From contig BBXU01001554.1 in the NCBI GenBank assembly GCA_001598975.1, positions 1 to 41,435 of the forward strand: a stretch of 41,435 nucleotides of DNA, in the 5' to 3' direction. The notes below the pieces were generated by a model. The model was not told the origin of the DNA and did no database searches. It was given only the letters and a program-made list of their open reading frames with translations. Positions 1-12,300 of the stretch are shown piece after piece. The stretch comes from Parachlorella kessleri (Eukaryota; Chlorophyta; Trebouxiophyceae; Chlorellales; Chlorellaceae). The position numbers were made by a program, and so were the translations under genes. Numbering within the stretch: position 1 is the stretch's first letter; each line of letters begins with the position of its first letter.

Positions 1-66
1 GCCGGCCCACTACATGAACATGACTGACACACGTTAATTCTACGATTCTGAGCTCCACTGCCTCAC

Positions 67-2705
67 CCGGGGTGCCCTTAATGGGCCCAGGCGCCACCCC
101 CACCACCCGGATACCATAGCTGCCCCACTCCAAGGCCAGGCTCCGCGTCAAGCTGTCCACGGCGGACTGCATAGCATGCAAAGCACAGCACATCACAGCA
201 CATCACACCACAGCATACATGTGGAGAGCTGGCACGGTCAGAGCCAGCCCCTCTCGTCGGTGGTCCCACTGAAGGGCCCCCAAGCAGGTCCCTACCACGC
301 ACGCTGAGCTAGTCCTGATACGAAGCAGTAGGCTTCCCCCTGCTATAACTACTGCCACAATGCTGTGACTACCGATAGTACCGTAATTGTCTGTATAGAG
401 TACCCCCCCTCCAGGCAACTTTTTAAGGCTCAAAAAGAAGGGGGGGTACACTATACGGAAACTCGAATACAGTACCCCCTTCGCTCGTCGCTTAGTGCAT
501 TCCCGGGCCCGGAGGCCCGTCCCTGGGGCCACCATCAGCTTCCCATGCCCTTTCTTAGTCCTAAAGCCGATTGAAAACATCCTAAACACTTTTCGCTGTT
601 GATCAGCCTTTGGGCAAGCATGCCATGCGCGCCACATGTGTGACATGTGACGTGACATGCGACATGAGCTTCGAAGGTTCACCGTGGGTGAGAAGAGTTA
701 AGCCAGTGTGTTTGTCAACAGGAGTGGCTTGGATAGCTAAGATTACGTGTCCCACACGTAATGGGAGGCAAAAGGCACTGGACCTGCCCAGCAAGGGGGG
801 GTACTCTATTTTCCCGTCCTAGGCCCAATCGAGGCTTCCGAGCCTAAAAACAGGGGGGGGTACACTATAGGGGGGGGTACTCTATACAGACAATTACGGT
901 AATGGTGACATACCGCCGCACCTTAGCTGCAGAAGCGTGGGCCTGGTACCAGGTTGCCCCGTAGTGCAGCGTCATGGAGATGTTGATAATAATGGCATCA
1001 CCACTTTTCTTGAGCTCTGCAAACGCCGCCCTGCATGAAGAACACCGAAAAACACTGTAACAATACATTCTGCCAGCACATCGTCTCCCAGTGCAGTCCA
1101 GACTTCCTTGGGCCTACATCATCCTTTGCTATGTGGCAGTCATTGACAACCGCTCCACTGCGAAAGAGATTGGCCCTGCTCCCAGGCAGTGACATGGACG
1201 TGAAGCCTCGAACTCCACAACAGGAGGCCCCGCTGCACCGCTCCTTGTGGTGCCCAAGCTGCACCGTCAAACCCACCCCTGACCTGCTCATATTGAAGGT
1301 GCCGATGGTGTCAATGTCGATCACAGTCCGGAAGCCTGCAGGACCAGAACAAGAGTAGCAGCTTGCTGTGTTGCTCCCAGTGAGATACCCACACCTATCA
1401 AAAGAACCCCGCCCTGCTTGGGATGGAAGCTTGAACAGCAAGCATCTTCACACAATACCTGTCATCCAGCAGTAGCGGAGCCCTGTGGCCTGCTCAGCAG
1501 GCAGTGCAGCCACCCCTGACCAAGGCCAGGGCAGCAACCAGCAGTGGAACTCCTCACCATTCGAGGACAGCTGCTCTGCGGGGGACAGAAAGTTACCAGC
1601 TGCACAGTTGACAAGGATGTCCAGCCTACAGGCAAGGCACGCGACCCAGCCTCATGCACAACTGACTTGAAGGGAGGCCCCAGTCTCTCGAACACACAAC
1701 CCCTTGTTTGCTCACTTTTCCCAGCCTACCGGAGACCCCCACCAGTTTCTGCAACGCCTGCACAAGATCCAGGGTCTTTGCTGACAGTAGCAGGTGGAGC
1801 AATCTGCGCTGTGTGCTTGGTATGTGTCAGGCACGGCGGCGTACAGCGGAAGCTCGTCTGAGCCAGCTCTCCCTCCCTACTGCCCACCCCCTCTGCTGCT
1901 CTGAAAACCCCCCATAGGACCATACAGCAAGCAATCGGCGACACTGCATCGGTAGACCAGCATGCAAACAGACAGGTCCTCCCTGAGGTCCACCCTGTGG
2001 CACGACATGGAGGCACCAATGGAGGCCTCATTAATAATGACCCCTGGCTGCCGAACGCCAGTGGAGGCTGCACCTGCCAAAATGCTGAGCTGCCTCCGCC
2101 ACCATCTTTTCACATGAGTCGTAGGACCGCACGTCGCCCTGCAGACCGCACACGCACTATTGAAAGACAAGAGTGCGTCACTAACGGGGAAAGGAACAAG
2201 GGATCCAGGTGGATGCTGCAAATTCAGTGCACTTCACAGTTCACGTTTATGCTCCTCAACCAGCCTAAAACAACCAGAGAATAGTGCTGAGGTGGTCCAC
2301 CAGTCTGCTCTGCTGCCTGCCAGCTTACAGAGGTACTGTTACACCCTACTGCTCAAGTAGCAAGTAGCAGCCGTTGCAGCCGAACGAGGTGACACAGGAT
2401 GGCTCCGCACCTGCACGTACTGTATGCTGATATCCTGGCCCGAGAGTTCGGCCACGGCTGCCTGCAGCACTTTCTCTCTCCGCCCCGAGATCACAATCTT
2501 GGCCCCGTGCAGTCCTGCACCGCACACAGTGTGACAGTGCTGGTCAAGTGAGAAGGCACATGATCATGAAACGCTCAGCATGTCTGTCTGCACCGCTTAT
2601 TGACGCACCTAGTTGTCGCGTAATCTCGAAACCGATGCCCGAACCTCCACCCGTAACCAGCGCAACTTTGCCTTTCAAGATGTCAGCCTTAAAGGGAGAA
2701 TCCAT
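67..2705 (-). CDS. Peroxisomal 2,4-dienoyl-CoA reductase-like SDR (3' partial)
   Basis: Short-chain dehydrogenase closest to the plant and yeast peroxisomal 2,4-dienoyl-CoA reductases, which reduce dienoyl-CoA with NADPH so that unsaturated fatty acids can pass through beta-oxidation. Exons on the minus strand: 2609-2705, 2411-2514, 2074-2138, 1558-1625, 1284-1335, 922-1030 and 67-166; all phases close. The start [20 protein letters not shown] matches the plant family start. Visible are the dinucleotide motif TGGGSGIG (residues 18-25), [13 protein letters not shown], the NISMTLHY strand (from about 145) and [11 protein letters not shown]. The lysine at about 165 has no Tyr four residues before it, as expected for the dienoyl-CoA reductase subfamily, which lacks the usual YxxxK pair. 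Reading stops after about 199 residues at a good donor; plant homologues have about 300 residues and end in a peroxisomal signal, so the C-terminus lies beyond the left edge. The 755-bp last visible intron carries an inserted element. Confidence 0.9.
379..410 (+). repeat. Left terminal inverted repeat of the MITE-like element
   Basis: Reads TA CCGTAATTGTCTGTATAG then AG, TA and a C run. It pairs with 870-901 read on the other strand. Confidence 0.8.
870..901 (-). repeat. Right terminal inverted repeat of the MITE-like element
   Basis: A G run followed by TACTCTATACAGACAATTAC and GGTA, the reverse complement of 379-410. The TA at 900-901 borders the element. Confidence 0.8.
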
Positions 2706-3358
2706 GGCGGCGGTATATCGCTCAGAAGCCTGTGATCTTCTCATAATACAATGAATGCGAGCGCTGTGAGGTTTATGGAAAGCCCTGCTTATGCAATCTT
2801 GCTCATCGCCAGCCTGGCGAAGCGCCCTGCTGAACAAATCTGGGAGCAGAGAAGGCTCAAGCACGCCGTCGCATCCTGAAGCATGGAACTCTCTCAATCA
2901 GAAAGATGCCGTTCCATCGTCCTCACTAAACCATTCGGAACAGCGCCGCCATAACAAGGGTGGCGGCTGCATGCATAGGCGTCCGGTGCAGTCCAGCTGC
3001 CCAGCCGGCAGAGTCTTCAACAGCGGTGCGCAGGAATAACATGCAAAAACCAAGAGGGAAAAACGGCGCGGGGATAGGGACCAAAGCAAAACTGTCCACA
3101 GCAAACGCGGGCCAAAGCAAGGGTGTGGAGCCAGCTTTCAAAGCCAGCCACATGCACTCAACAAAGAAAACTCAATCAATGTCCCACAAATTTTCATTGC
3201 AGTACAGGAACCGTCAAGCAGTGATGCTGCAGCTGCTGCTGCAGCTGCCCATGCAGCGCAAGTCAAACACGTTCTCCCTTCACACTTCCCAGTTGCAGTG
3301 CTAACCACCTTCCAAGCTTAGCACTTGTGCGAAGGACATCCACACAATTCCAGCTCTA
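2706..3358. other. Intergenic: reductase promoter and 3' side of the SANT gene
   Basis: Both flanking genes are on the minus strand, so this holds the 3' UTR of the upstream SANT gene and the promoter of the reductase. I found no TATA box, no TGTAA signal and no convincing exon. A GCTGCTGCAGCTGC-type palindromic CAG run lies near 3225-3245. Confidence 0.5.
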
Positions 3359-6300
3359 CTACTGTCCCCCAGAGGCAGGCTGGTCGTGCCACACAGCAAG
3401 TCCTCGCTGCTGCTGGTCGTGCAGTGTCTCCCCTGCGCCCTGTCGTTGGTGCTGCTGCTGTTGTGCCTGCTGCATGTGCACTGCCAGCTCAGCAGCCAGG
3501 GCTGGCATGATTTGCTGTGAGAGGCCGCTGTGGTGGTGGAGGGCAGGCTCCTCCTGCACAGGCAGAGCCGTGCACCAGCTTAATTAACAAAAGGGTTTCT
3601 CAATATTAACACAATTGTTCATTCCACCACCATGCTTTGAGGTGTGAGGCAGGCGTGGGAGTGTGCGACACAACAAGGTGTGCCAGCGCCTTCAGGGGCC
3701 CCTGCAGAGACTTGTTCCTCCATACAGGAATGGGGTGTGAGACTCACTCAGCACACCACACATTGGGTTCGCCACCAAGCAATGCATGGTGCTCCACAAG
3801 CATAGTAAAGCTCAGCCCCTCCCCTCATACTCAGTTGGATTCCACCGCCCCACGATATCAGCGCCCCTGGATTGGACCCTCTCTTAGCCAAGACAAGCAT
3901 GCCGGTACAATGAATTCGATGCGGTTGGATTAATCCGCACCTGCTGGCCCTGATAACCGACGGCTGCCAGGGCTTGCATGTGGTCCTCATCTGGCGAGGA
4001 GCTGTGGTGGTAGGGCGGCGCCTGCGCCTCCTGCTGCTGACTAAGGTACATCTGCGCAGCGGCAAGACCAGTGCAGGGAGGCCGTTACTACCTGGCCAAA
4101 CGAGGCCTTGGGTGTAGGGCGGTGCATGTGCCTACTCTTGTGAATAACTGTTCCGTGGCTGTCCAACGAGGTCCCTGTTCCTGATTGCTGTGCAGCAGCC
4201 ACCTGGCAACCATTTCCAGCAATTGAGCAAAGACATCATAGCCCCCGTCCCACCTCCGCACTGCCCTCCCCATCCATAGTTTCTTATCCATGCTGGCTAC
4301 CTGCATCATGGCAGCGTGGTGGTGCTGACTCAGCTCCACCATGGGCTGCTCCTGCTGCCCCTGCTGTGCTGCCGCCCCGGGCCCCTGGGCCGCCAGCATA
4401 ACGTGGTGCCCGGGCACCAGCAGGCCGCCATGCTGCGCCGCAGCGGCGGCAGCATGCACATCGTGCTGCTGCAGCTGTTGCAGGTAGCTGGCGGCGGCCC
4501 CGGGTTGGCTGCCCGCTGCGTCACCGGCAGCGGTAACGCTGGGCATGAAAAGAGGCTCTGTGGCACCTCCAGCCCTTGTGCTTTCTTCCTCGCCCGGGGC
4601 TCCGCCGCCCAAGTGCTGCCCTGCCCCGCTGGGATCATGGTGAGCGGGGCCGGCGGGGTCATGGGCCGCTGCCTGCATGATCACGAAAAAACATGGAGCT
4701 AGCATCATCAAGGCAATCAAGACAGTCAACATAAGATGTCTTATTAAGTAACGCGGGCCAGCCGCAAGGCCAGCAGTACGCAGCCCAACCGCAGGTGGCC
4801 TCGGTATTTGCCACACTGGGATTGCAGGCACACTTGCATGCTATAAACCTGGTTTCCTCAAAGGAAGTTCCTGGTATCATCATTCTAGCGACAGCACGAT
4901 GACAGCCCATCGCCGGCTACTTCCGAGTACACCTGACCCACCTGCTGCTGGAAGAGCAAGAACTGTTGGGCTACATGATGCTGATACAATTCCGGCGGTA
5001 CACCCGCCAGCAGTGCACCGCCTCCTGCACCGTTGGCAGTAACCCCATAGCTGTCCAGGGCCCCCTGGTGGTACCCGAGCTGTGCTAGCTGCTGCTGCGA
5101 TGCCAACTCATCAGGCCCAGTGTGCATGCCGTGCTCGAATGCCTGCAGCCGCAAATGCAGCCGTTAGCCAACCTTGGGTTATTTAGGGTTCATAATCAGC
5201 AATTAGGGTATATGAAAGCTCCTTACCTGAGAATACTAGTAACATCAATATAATTCACCCCAGTGTTATCACCTTTGCTTTCACCCTACTTTTACCTGGC
5301 ACCACTTTAGGTCCTGGTGCAGGATACCCCTGTACCACTGTGAAAGCCTACAAACCCCCATGGAGCTGCAATGCATAATCTAGTATTAACCCCCCCCCAC
5401 CCCCCACCCCCCCCACCCACACACACACCACCCTAGCCAGCCAAACTTGTTCATCGTTGTCAGCAGCACACCCTCAACAGGGAAGGTGCCCCACGACCCC
5501 CGTCGGGTCAACCCACTCTCGCCCCCAGCCACTCCACCCAAGCTCCCCCGGGTTGCAGCTGGGTTCGCATGCACAGCCACCGCATCGTTGCTGCTAACAA
5601 CTATGCAACCTATGTCAGACGCCACTAAAGATTCGTACCCGGTCCCACTCAGTCCTAAATTTGGAGCATGTCGTCACCTGCAGCACGGCGGGGTCTAAAT
5701 GCACCGCTCCCTGCGCAACCATCATCGCGAGCGCGTCTGGGTGCAACTGCCCCGCCGCCGCCGCTGCCGCCATATGAGCCGCCGCCGCCGCCGGGTCCTG
5801 GAGGGCGGCCGCCAGGTGGGCCTGCTGCGCGGCGACATGCTGCGCCTGCTGTGCAGCCTGCTGCGCTGTGTCCATGGCATCATCCCCTTCCTCACCATCA
5901 TCCAGGGCCTACAATCAGGCAGGGGTTGGCAACACAAGACTCTCGTGGATGAGAAATTTCTAGACCGTCGTGAAACAACCAAACTGGGTCTTCACATCAT
6001 CTACGTGGATATCATATGTAGACCAAAATTTTGTGTAAAACATATTGTTATAAAATATTGTTAACTTAGGTGATGGCAACCCTGCAGCGGACGGGCACAG
6101 ATGTCAGGGAGCAGCCCCGCCATGGACACCGACACAGGCAACCTGCCTCGCAAAAGAGGGGGGGGGGGGTAGGGGGGGGGGTAGGGGGACATCATCTCCG
6201 GCACATCCTCCTGGCCGGTCATCAAGAAGCCCACGTCTCACCAGCCAGGCACTCACCCTAACTTAACATACCACTCACTCCCTGGCAGAGGCGGCACAAG

Positions 6301-9300
6301 CTTGGGACAGGGATTTCGATGCAGTGGTTGAGAGTGGGGGTACACACCTCAACATACTCGCCACTGGCAAGCAGGACTGCGGGTGCCTTCCGCTTGCGCC
6401 CTGGCCTCTCCTCGCCGCCCTGCTGAGCATGCTGTGCCAGCTGGGCCAGCGCCTGCTGGGCGCCCTCCTCCTGCCGCTCTGACGCCGTATCCATCATCCG
6501 CAGCTGCAACAACTAGCCAGATGCAAATCACGAACCACCGCAAACTTCATCAAATCTTGAGGGTGCCCGCCCATGACACGCCCCAGCAGTTGCAGCCATA
6601 CTAGGAAAACACCGCACTAAGGCAGCGCAGGCCATATGCAAATTCTACGACAAGCACCATTCTGCGGTGCTGGTGCCCGCAGCAGCGCCTTCCCACCACT
6701 TTCTTACTCTCTGCTAGCTGCTCAACAAACGGTCTCACAGCCATCAGTGAAAGACGTCCCAAGAAACAAGGGCCTTGCTAAGCAAAGAAGTAAGCCTGGG
6801 ACTTACCTAGTTCACCCAAGTTAGTCTGTCTCTGTAGCTTGCAGTGCACTCAGCCCCAACATGATCCCCTTGCACACCAAGCTCTCGTAAGCACCACCCC
6901 ATTTGCCGGTGCCAGCGCCTGCTGCACCGCCGCTTGCCCCACTCCCCATGCAATACTTCGCCTCACAAGACTTGCCTGCACCTGAGCCTGCTGCACGGCC
7001 GCTTCCTCCCTCTCCCGCCGGCTCTTGCGCTTGGTGGTGGCGGAGGGAGGCCGGGACCGCTGCCGCTCCGCCTTCTGCAGCAGTACGGTGGGGCACAGCG
7101 CGGCAGCAGCACGGTGGGGCACAGCGCGGTAGCAGCACGGTGGGGCACAGCGCGGCAGCAGCAGCACGGTGGGGCACAGCGCGCTGCCAGGCCGTAGCAG
7201 AGGCGGCAGACAGGTGGACAGCAGTAGGGTTGGGCCGTCACATGCCTCCTGCCCACGGCAGCAACAGTGGAAAAAGACCAACTACACTCACCTCTGCCTG
7301 GCTCATTTGTTCCGCTGCCACGGCGCTAGGGTTGAGCCGCCAAACAACCTCGCCCTCCCTGGTAGCTCCAGTGCGCTCAAAGATGTTGAAGGCGTTCAGA
7401 GCCGACCGCACGCCATGCTTCCACCTGGAAGCCCAGGAAGTTGCACCACAGACTGTCACACCTGCAACTCTCTGGTATTACAGCAGAGCTTCAACAAGGG
7501 CTACCGACCAGGGCATAAATCCCCTTGCAGAGTTTACCACAACATAGGGGAGGTGTCGCTACTATGTCGCTGGCTGCGAGGGAGGCTGGTGTGGCTTTAG
7601 GCATCATCAAACACATTATGTGAACAAATGGCCCGTCAACCCTTGGTCATGCCCCTCCACCCACCTGGGCAGCGTCTTCTTGCCGCTCACAATGGCCATG
7701 TCCAGCTGTGGCAGGTATGCGGGGGTGTTTGCGATGATGGTGCAGATCTCGCCGCTGGTGCCCTCCATGTTGGGCATCAGCTGCGGCAAAACAGGGGGTG
7801 AGATACTTCAGATTCTGTACATATCTCCATTACAACTGGTATATTCGCCCCTGGGTCCCATCATCTTTGGCGCTTCCTCCAGCATAATGCGGGGGTGGGG
7901 GGGGGATGGTGAGCGGTGAGCGGTACATTAATTGCTTTTCAATATAACGTAGAAGCCATTCCTCCCTAGCTCCCTTCGCATAAAAGCAACCAGCTGCAGC
8001 ATGAAGCAGGGTGGGTAGTTCAATGACTGTACAGTGCATGCCCCTGAGCATTTTGCCCCCTGTGTGTCCATGCTAAGCATAGCCTACAATGGGTGGGGCA
8101 CACGCACTTATAGATATGGGAACCAAGGCACACAGTTGGGGAACTGTGTAATATATAACGGGCCATGGACTGCAGCTGCCACAGCCAAATCCCGCAGCTC
8201 TACACGTCATGGGCAAGTGCCACATTAAACTGCTCAACTGATGCCTAGGTATAATGTGTGAGATGGCCTTTTAGACACTAGCTGGGCAGGCAAAGCAAGG
8301 CGCTCAGTGAGGGCATCACCGAAATTCGGAGTTCGCAACCATTCATGCACAACACGAAACGGCTGGCTGCCTTGCCTGCAAAGCCTGAGAGGCCATGTCC
8401 TTGTAGCTCGTCTCGTGCCGTGCTTTCTTGTGCTGCCGGCCGGTTGTCAGTGGCTGGCCGTCTGGGCCCACTGCATGATGAGGCACCCCATGGACGGATT
8501 GTTCACAGGCACTCCCACCCAGGGCCCGTTTTGGCAGCGAAGAGGCTGCATGCCATGCGCCACGCTGTGCGTGACCCGCCAGTGATAGGCGGTCGCTCAC
8601 GCCTCTTCCTAGCCCACCTAACCACGCTGCGGGCCGATGCAATCCGGATCCGGAACCAAAAGGACGGAACCCATGCGCCACCCAACCACCATCCTGCAGG
8701 TCCAAGTCTCAGCCGCACCCACCTCCTGACTTGCGCTGGGTGTTCTTCATATAGGACACCTTGTAGCTCACAGTCTCATAGCTGCGGTTGAAATGCTGGC
8801 CCAGCACCCGCCAGTCAATCTGTGATAGGGCAGCGACAAATACGGGTGGGCCAGGACGTGTTGGCCCTCACCTTGAGGTGTCCATAAATTGCCCAAGCTT
8901 TGTTTCAGTGCTCCCCATGCCTCTGGACCGCATCCCACCACATCTGCCTGAGGAAGCTGCACAGTACAGCAGCTCAGAATCTGTCCGTTGCAGCTTCACA
9001 TCCAGCCCAACCCCTTGTCCTGTGCAGGCCTAGTCAGCCCATATGACTCAGTACCTACTACCATGTTGCTGATCCCCAATCAGGTGCATTCGAGTCCAGG
9101 TTGGCTACACTTATTGGACGCAGCTCTTGAGGCGTTTGCACCTGATGTACAGGCGCTGCCCACCTTGTCAAGGCCCAGCCTCTCTTTGAGGTAAGCAGGG
9201 TCCTCGACCAGCCTCGTCAGCTCTGCCACCTCCTCCGGGGTCCACTTCTGGCCGTCCTTGGAAGGGAGCACACCCTGGGCACTGGCGCCTGCAGTCAAGG

Positions 9301-12300
9301 GCAGCCAGGCACATGCCCTTTCGGCCCTGCGGCGCCTTTTGGTGGTACGCTTGGTCTTCTCGTGCAGCAGCGCTGCGCGCAAGGACCCCCCCCCCCCCCT
9401 CCCCACACCTCCCACGAGCTGGGGTGCAAGGGGAAATTCGCCGGAGAGCCATGCCCACATGCGCATTTGCATGGGAGGCGATGGACTGGGCGACAGCTTG
9501 GTTTGTCAGAGGACTTCGTAACGCGAGCTTGGACTCTAACAAAGCCCAGACTAGCAGCAGCAACAGGCAGCTCAAACACAAGATGGTACTTGCAATGACT
9601 CTGCACCAATATAGCCGTGTGGCTGCCACCAGCGAGACTGGAGAGAACCCCTCCCAACTCACCGGCCGCCAGCATGCCGGTCCGTAGGTTGTCATACTTG
9701 CGCATGACGGACCGCTTGCCGCGCCCCAGGTGCTTGGCTACCAGATCCCAGCTTAACTCTTGCACGCCTGCAGCACCAGACGATGTCAGATCTCAGCTAC
9801 CTCTGCACAATGAAACAGCCCTGTCACAAGCCAACAGTTTCCTCTGGGCACTTTTTCTGTATGCCTGCAGCCCCTCTAAAAAGTCAGCCGAGCACACGTG
9901 CAAACTAAAGGTCAACATACACACAAACCAGGAACTACACAACCAAGAATTACTAATTTGGGGAGGTTATGCTTCTCCTGTCCCTTCAGGACTGGTGGTG
10001 TTTGTTGCCCACCCCTAACCTGACCTGTGAACATGGCCGCAACAAGGCACGCACAAAATGCTGTTGGGACACTGGCAATGCAGCGCAACACCAGCGCCAG
10101 CACTGGCAGCCAACCCCAGGACATGCTGCCAGGGGGCGAGGTCTGTGAACAAATGCACCATATGAAGGTGCTTCTTAATTCCATGAGGGTAACCTACCAC
10201 CAACACCCACCCATGATAGACCCCGGTGGCTTGTGGAAGGGTAGAGCACTGACCAAGTACTACTTGTCAGGGCCAAGCCTTGTGGCCAGACCCACCATTT
10301 GCTGCTCCTTTGGGCATGCGCTGTGAAGGCACGGCAGCCCTGGCAGACTCACCTAGCACTGCCTGGCGGTGGGCAGGGTCGGTGGCTAACCGCATCAGCT
10401 GCTGGTGCTCCTCTGGGCTCCAGAACTGACGGTCCTTCTTGGGGACAGCACCGCCTGCAAGTAGGGCGTTGCAAGGTAGCGCGAGGCCCATTTGCTTCAA
10501 ATAGAAGGCCATAAGCTCACAATTCAGCAGCTACTGGCAATGGCAAGCAACAATGCCGCCCGCTCTACAACTCAAAACTAGCCAACAGACTTCAAGGGAG
10601 GGCCTTTCCACTCCCACTGGCTGGAGGTCCAAGTGCCAAAGAAGTAATCCAACGTGCAACACACAATGAGACTCTAGCAGCAGCTTATGCTTCCCGGTTG
10701 AGCATGCCAGTGTTAGGCTTCTCCGCCTGTATCAGGGGCAGGCATCCCAGGCACCACACAGAACGGAAGGTAAGCTGCTCACTTGCAACAGTCAGTGTTT
10801 GCGGCATCGCTCCCTGCACGCCCACCACATCCCCGCCCGCTGACGCGGCCGCGACCAAGGCATTGTGGTGATGCAGCAGCTGCTCCATCGGGAGCCCCTG
10901 CTGACCCTGCTGCTGCGCTGCATGCGCAGCAAGCACCACATCGAGTGCTTGCTGTTGCTGCTCGGCGTCTGCGACGCCAACCCCCATGCTCTGCCCTGCG
11001 GCAGCGTGACCAAGTACCGCAGCAAACCCCGCGGCAGCCGCTGCGGCTTCGGAGTCACCGTTGGTCAGCACTTGAGAGTGCAGCTGCAGCCCTTGCAAAG
11101 GCTGCATTGCTTGCAGGGCAGCTGCTTCCTCTGATGTGAGCTGGTGGGTGCTGAGCAGGGGCACAGCACCGCTCAAGGCTGACGGATCTATGTAAATGCC
11201 AGCCAGCAGCTCGGAGGCAGGCGGGCCAAGGGCATCAAATACGCCCTGTGCCTGGTGGTGCTCCTGTGGCTGCTGCCCCTCCTCATGCGGGGCGTGCAGC
11301 CCCGCTGCTGCCACCCCCTTTTCAAGGGTATCTAGACTCGTTGGATGGTGCTGGCCGGCCAGCGCCTCTCCTTGCTGTTGTAAGCTGTGCTGCTGCTGCT
11401 CCTCCTGCTCTCGATGCTGTTGCCCAGGGTCTGGAGGCTGCCCAGGTTCCCCGAAGCTCCCTGCTTGATCCCTGGTACTGGCAGCCCCACTATGAAGGTC
11501 CTGCCTGACCTGCTGCGCCCGCTGTGCCTGCTGCATGAGCTCTGCCATCTGCCGCGCCTGCTCAGGCCTCAGCAGGACCTCCCCAAGGCCGCTGCCCAGG
11601 CCCCAGGGGAGCGCTGCTGCCTGGTCCTGCAGGGCCCGCTCCTCCTGCTGCGTCTGCTCTGCATGCTCCAAGGGGCGCTCCGCCTGCTGAGCATGCTGCG
11701 CTTGCAAACGCTCGACCACGGCATACGCTGCCTGGTAGGTCTTCCGGTTGCGGCCCCGTCGGCCACCATCTGCACCAGCACCAAAAGAGGTACATGCAGC
11801 TTGCACTAGGAACCTCCAGACGGCAACCATGAATGGGTAAGAAAGCTTTGTCTGGAATTTAACCACGTCTCAGAGCTCGGCAAGTGAAAGGTACAAATGC
11901 TGACACTCACCCAACCTGTCCAGCCAAGCAGGTACTGTGCGCGCAGGAATGGGAGCCTAACCACTCCAGCGGCAACTCTTACCAAGCACCCCACCTCCGC
12001 CGCTGGCCTGCAGCTTGTCTAGTTTGCGCTTCACCGCCTTGATTGTCCGCTGGAAGTGTTCCGCGATGGGGCCCCACTTGGTGTTCTGCTCCCCCAGGTG
12101 CTCCTGCAAACAAAGGCATTTGTGTTCTGTTGGGATGTGTGAGCAAAGTACCCAAGCAGAGGCGCTGGAAGAGGGGCTGGTACAGGGGCAAGCAGGGAGG
12201 CCCACAGGTATGGTCCTACGGGGCTTGCTCTGCCTTTGGGAACTGCCAGGAGGTAGCAAGCTATCTCTCCCCAGCAAGCCAAGTTGCCACAAGCCCCTGT

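Larger units (their letters stand above)
379..901. mobile_element. MITE-like element with ~30-bp terminal inverted repeats, in an intron
   Basis: Positions 379-410 and 870-901 are near-perfect inverted repeats (tip CCGTAATTGTCTGTATAGAG followed by a C/G run). Both ends are bordered by TA, suggesting a TA target duplication, but no longer duplication is visible. The motif GGGGGGGTACWCTAT, or its complement, recurs at about 391, 444, 468, 793, 852 and 871, like the subterminal repeats that bind transposase in DNA transposons. No transposase frame is present, so this would be a non-autonomous element of about 520 bp. It sits wholly inside the intron between the last two visible exons of the reductase gene. 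The superfamily is not determined. Confidence 0.75.

Noticed and set aside
3210..3500. CTG/CAG runs as a possible trinucleotide expansion
   Set aside because: Short, interrupted, and partly coding for the Gln-rich C-terminus of the SANT protein; not an expanded array.
5170..5215. TTTAGGG-like telomeric words
   Set aside because: Only two or three isolated matches without tandem order, inside an intron of the SANT gene.
10783..11468. Plus-strand open frames rich in Leu, Pro and Arg opposite the large Gln/Ala exon
   Set aside because: They are reverse-strand shadows of CAG/GCN repeats; the minus strand has phase-consistent splice sites and SANT domains on both sides.
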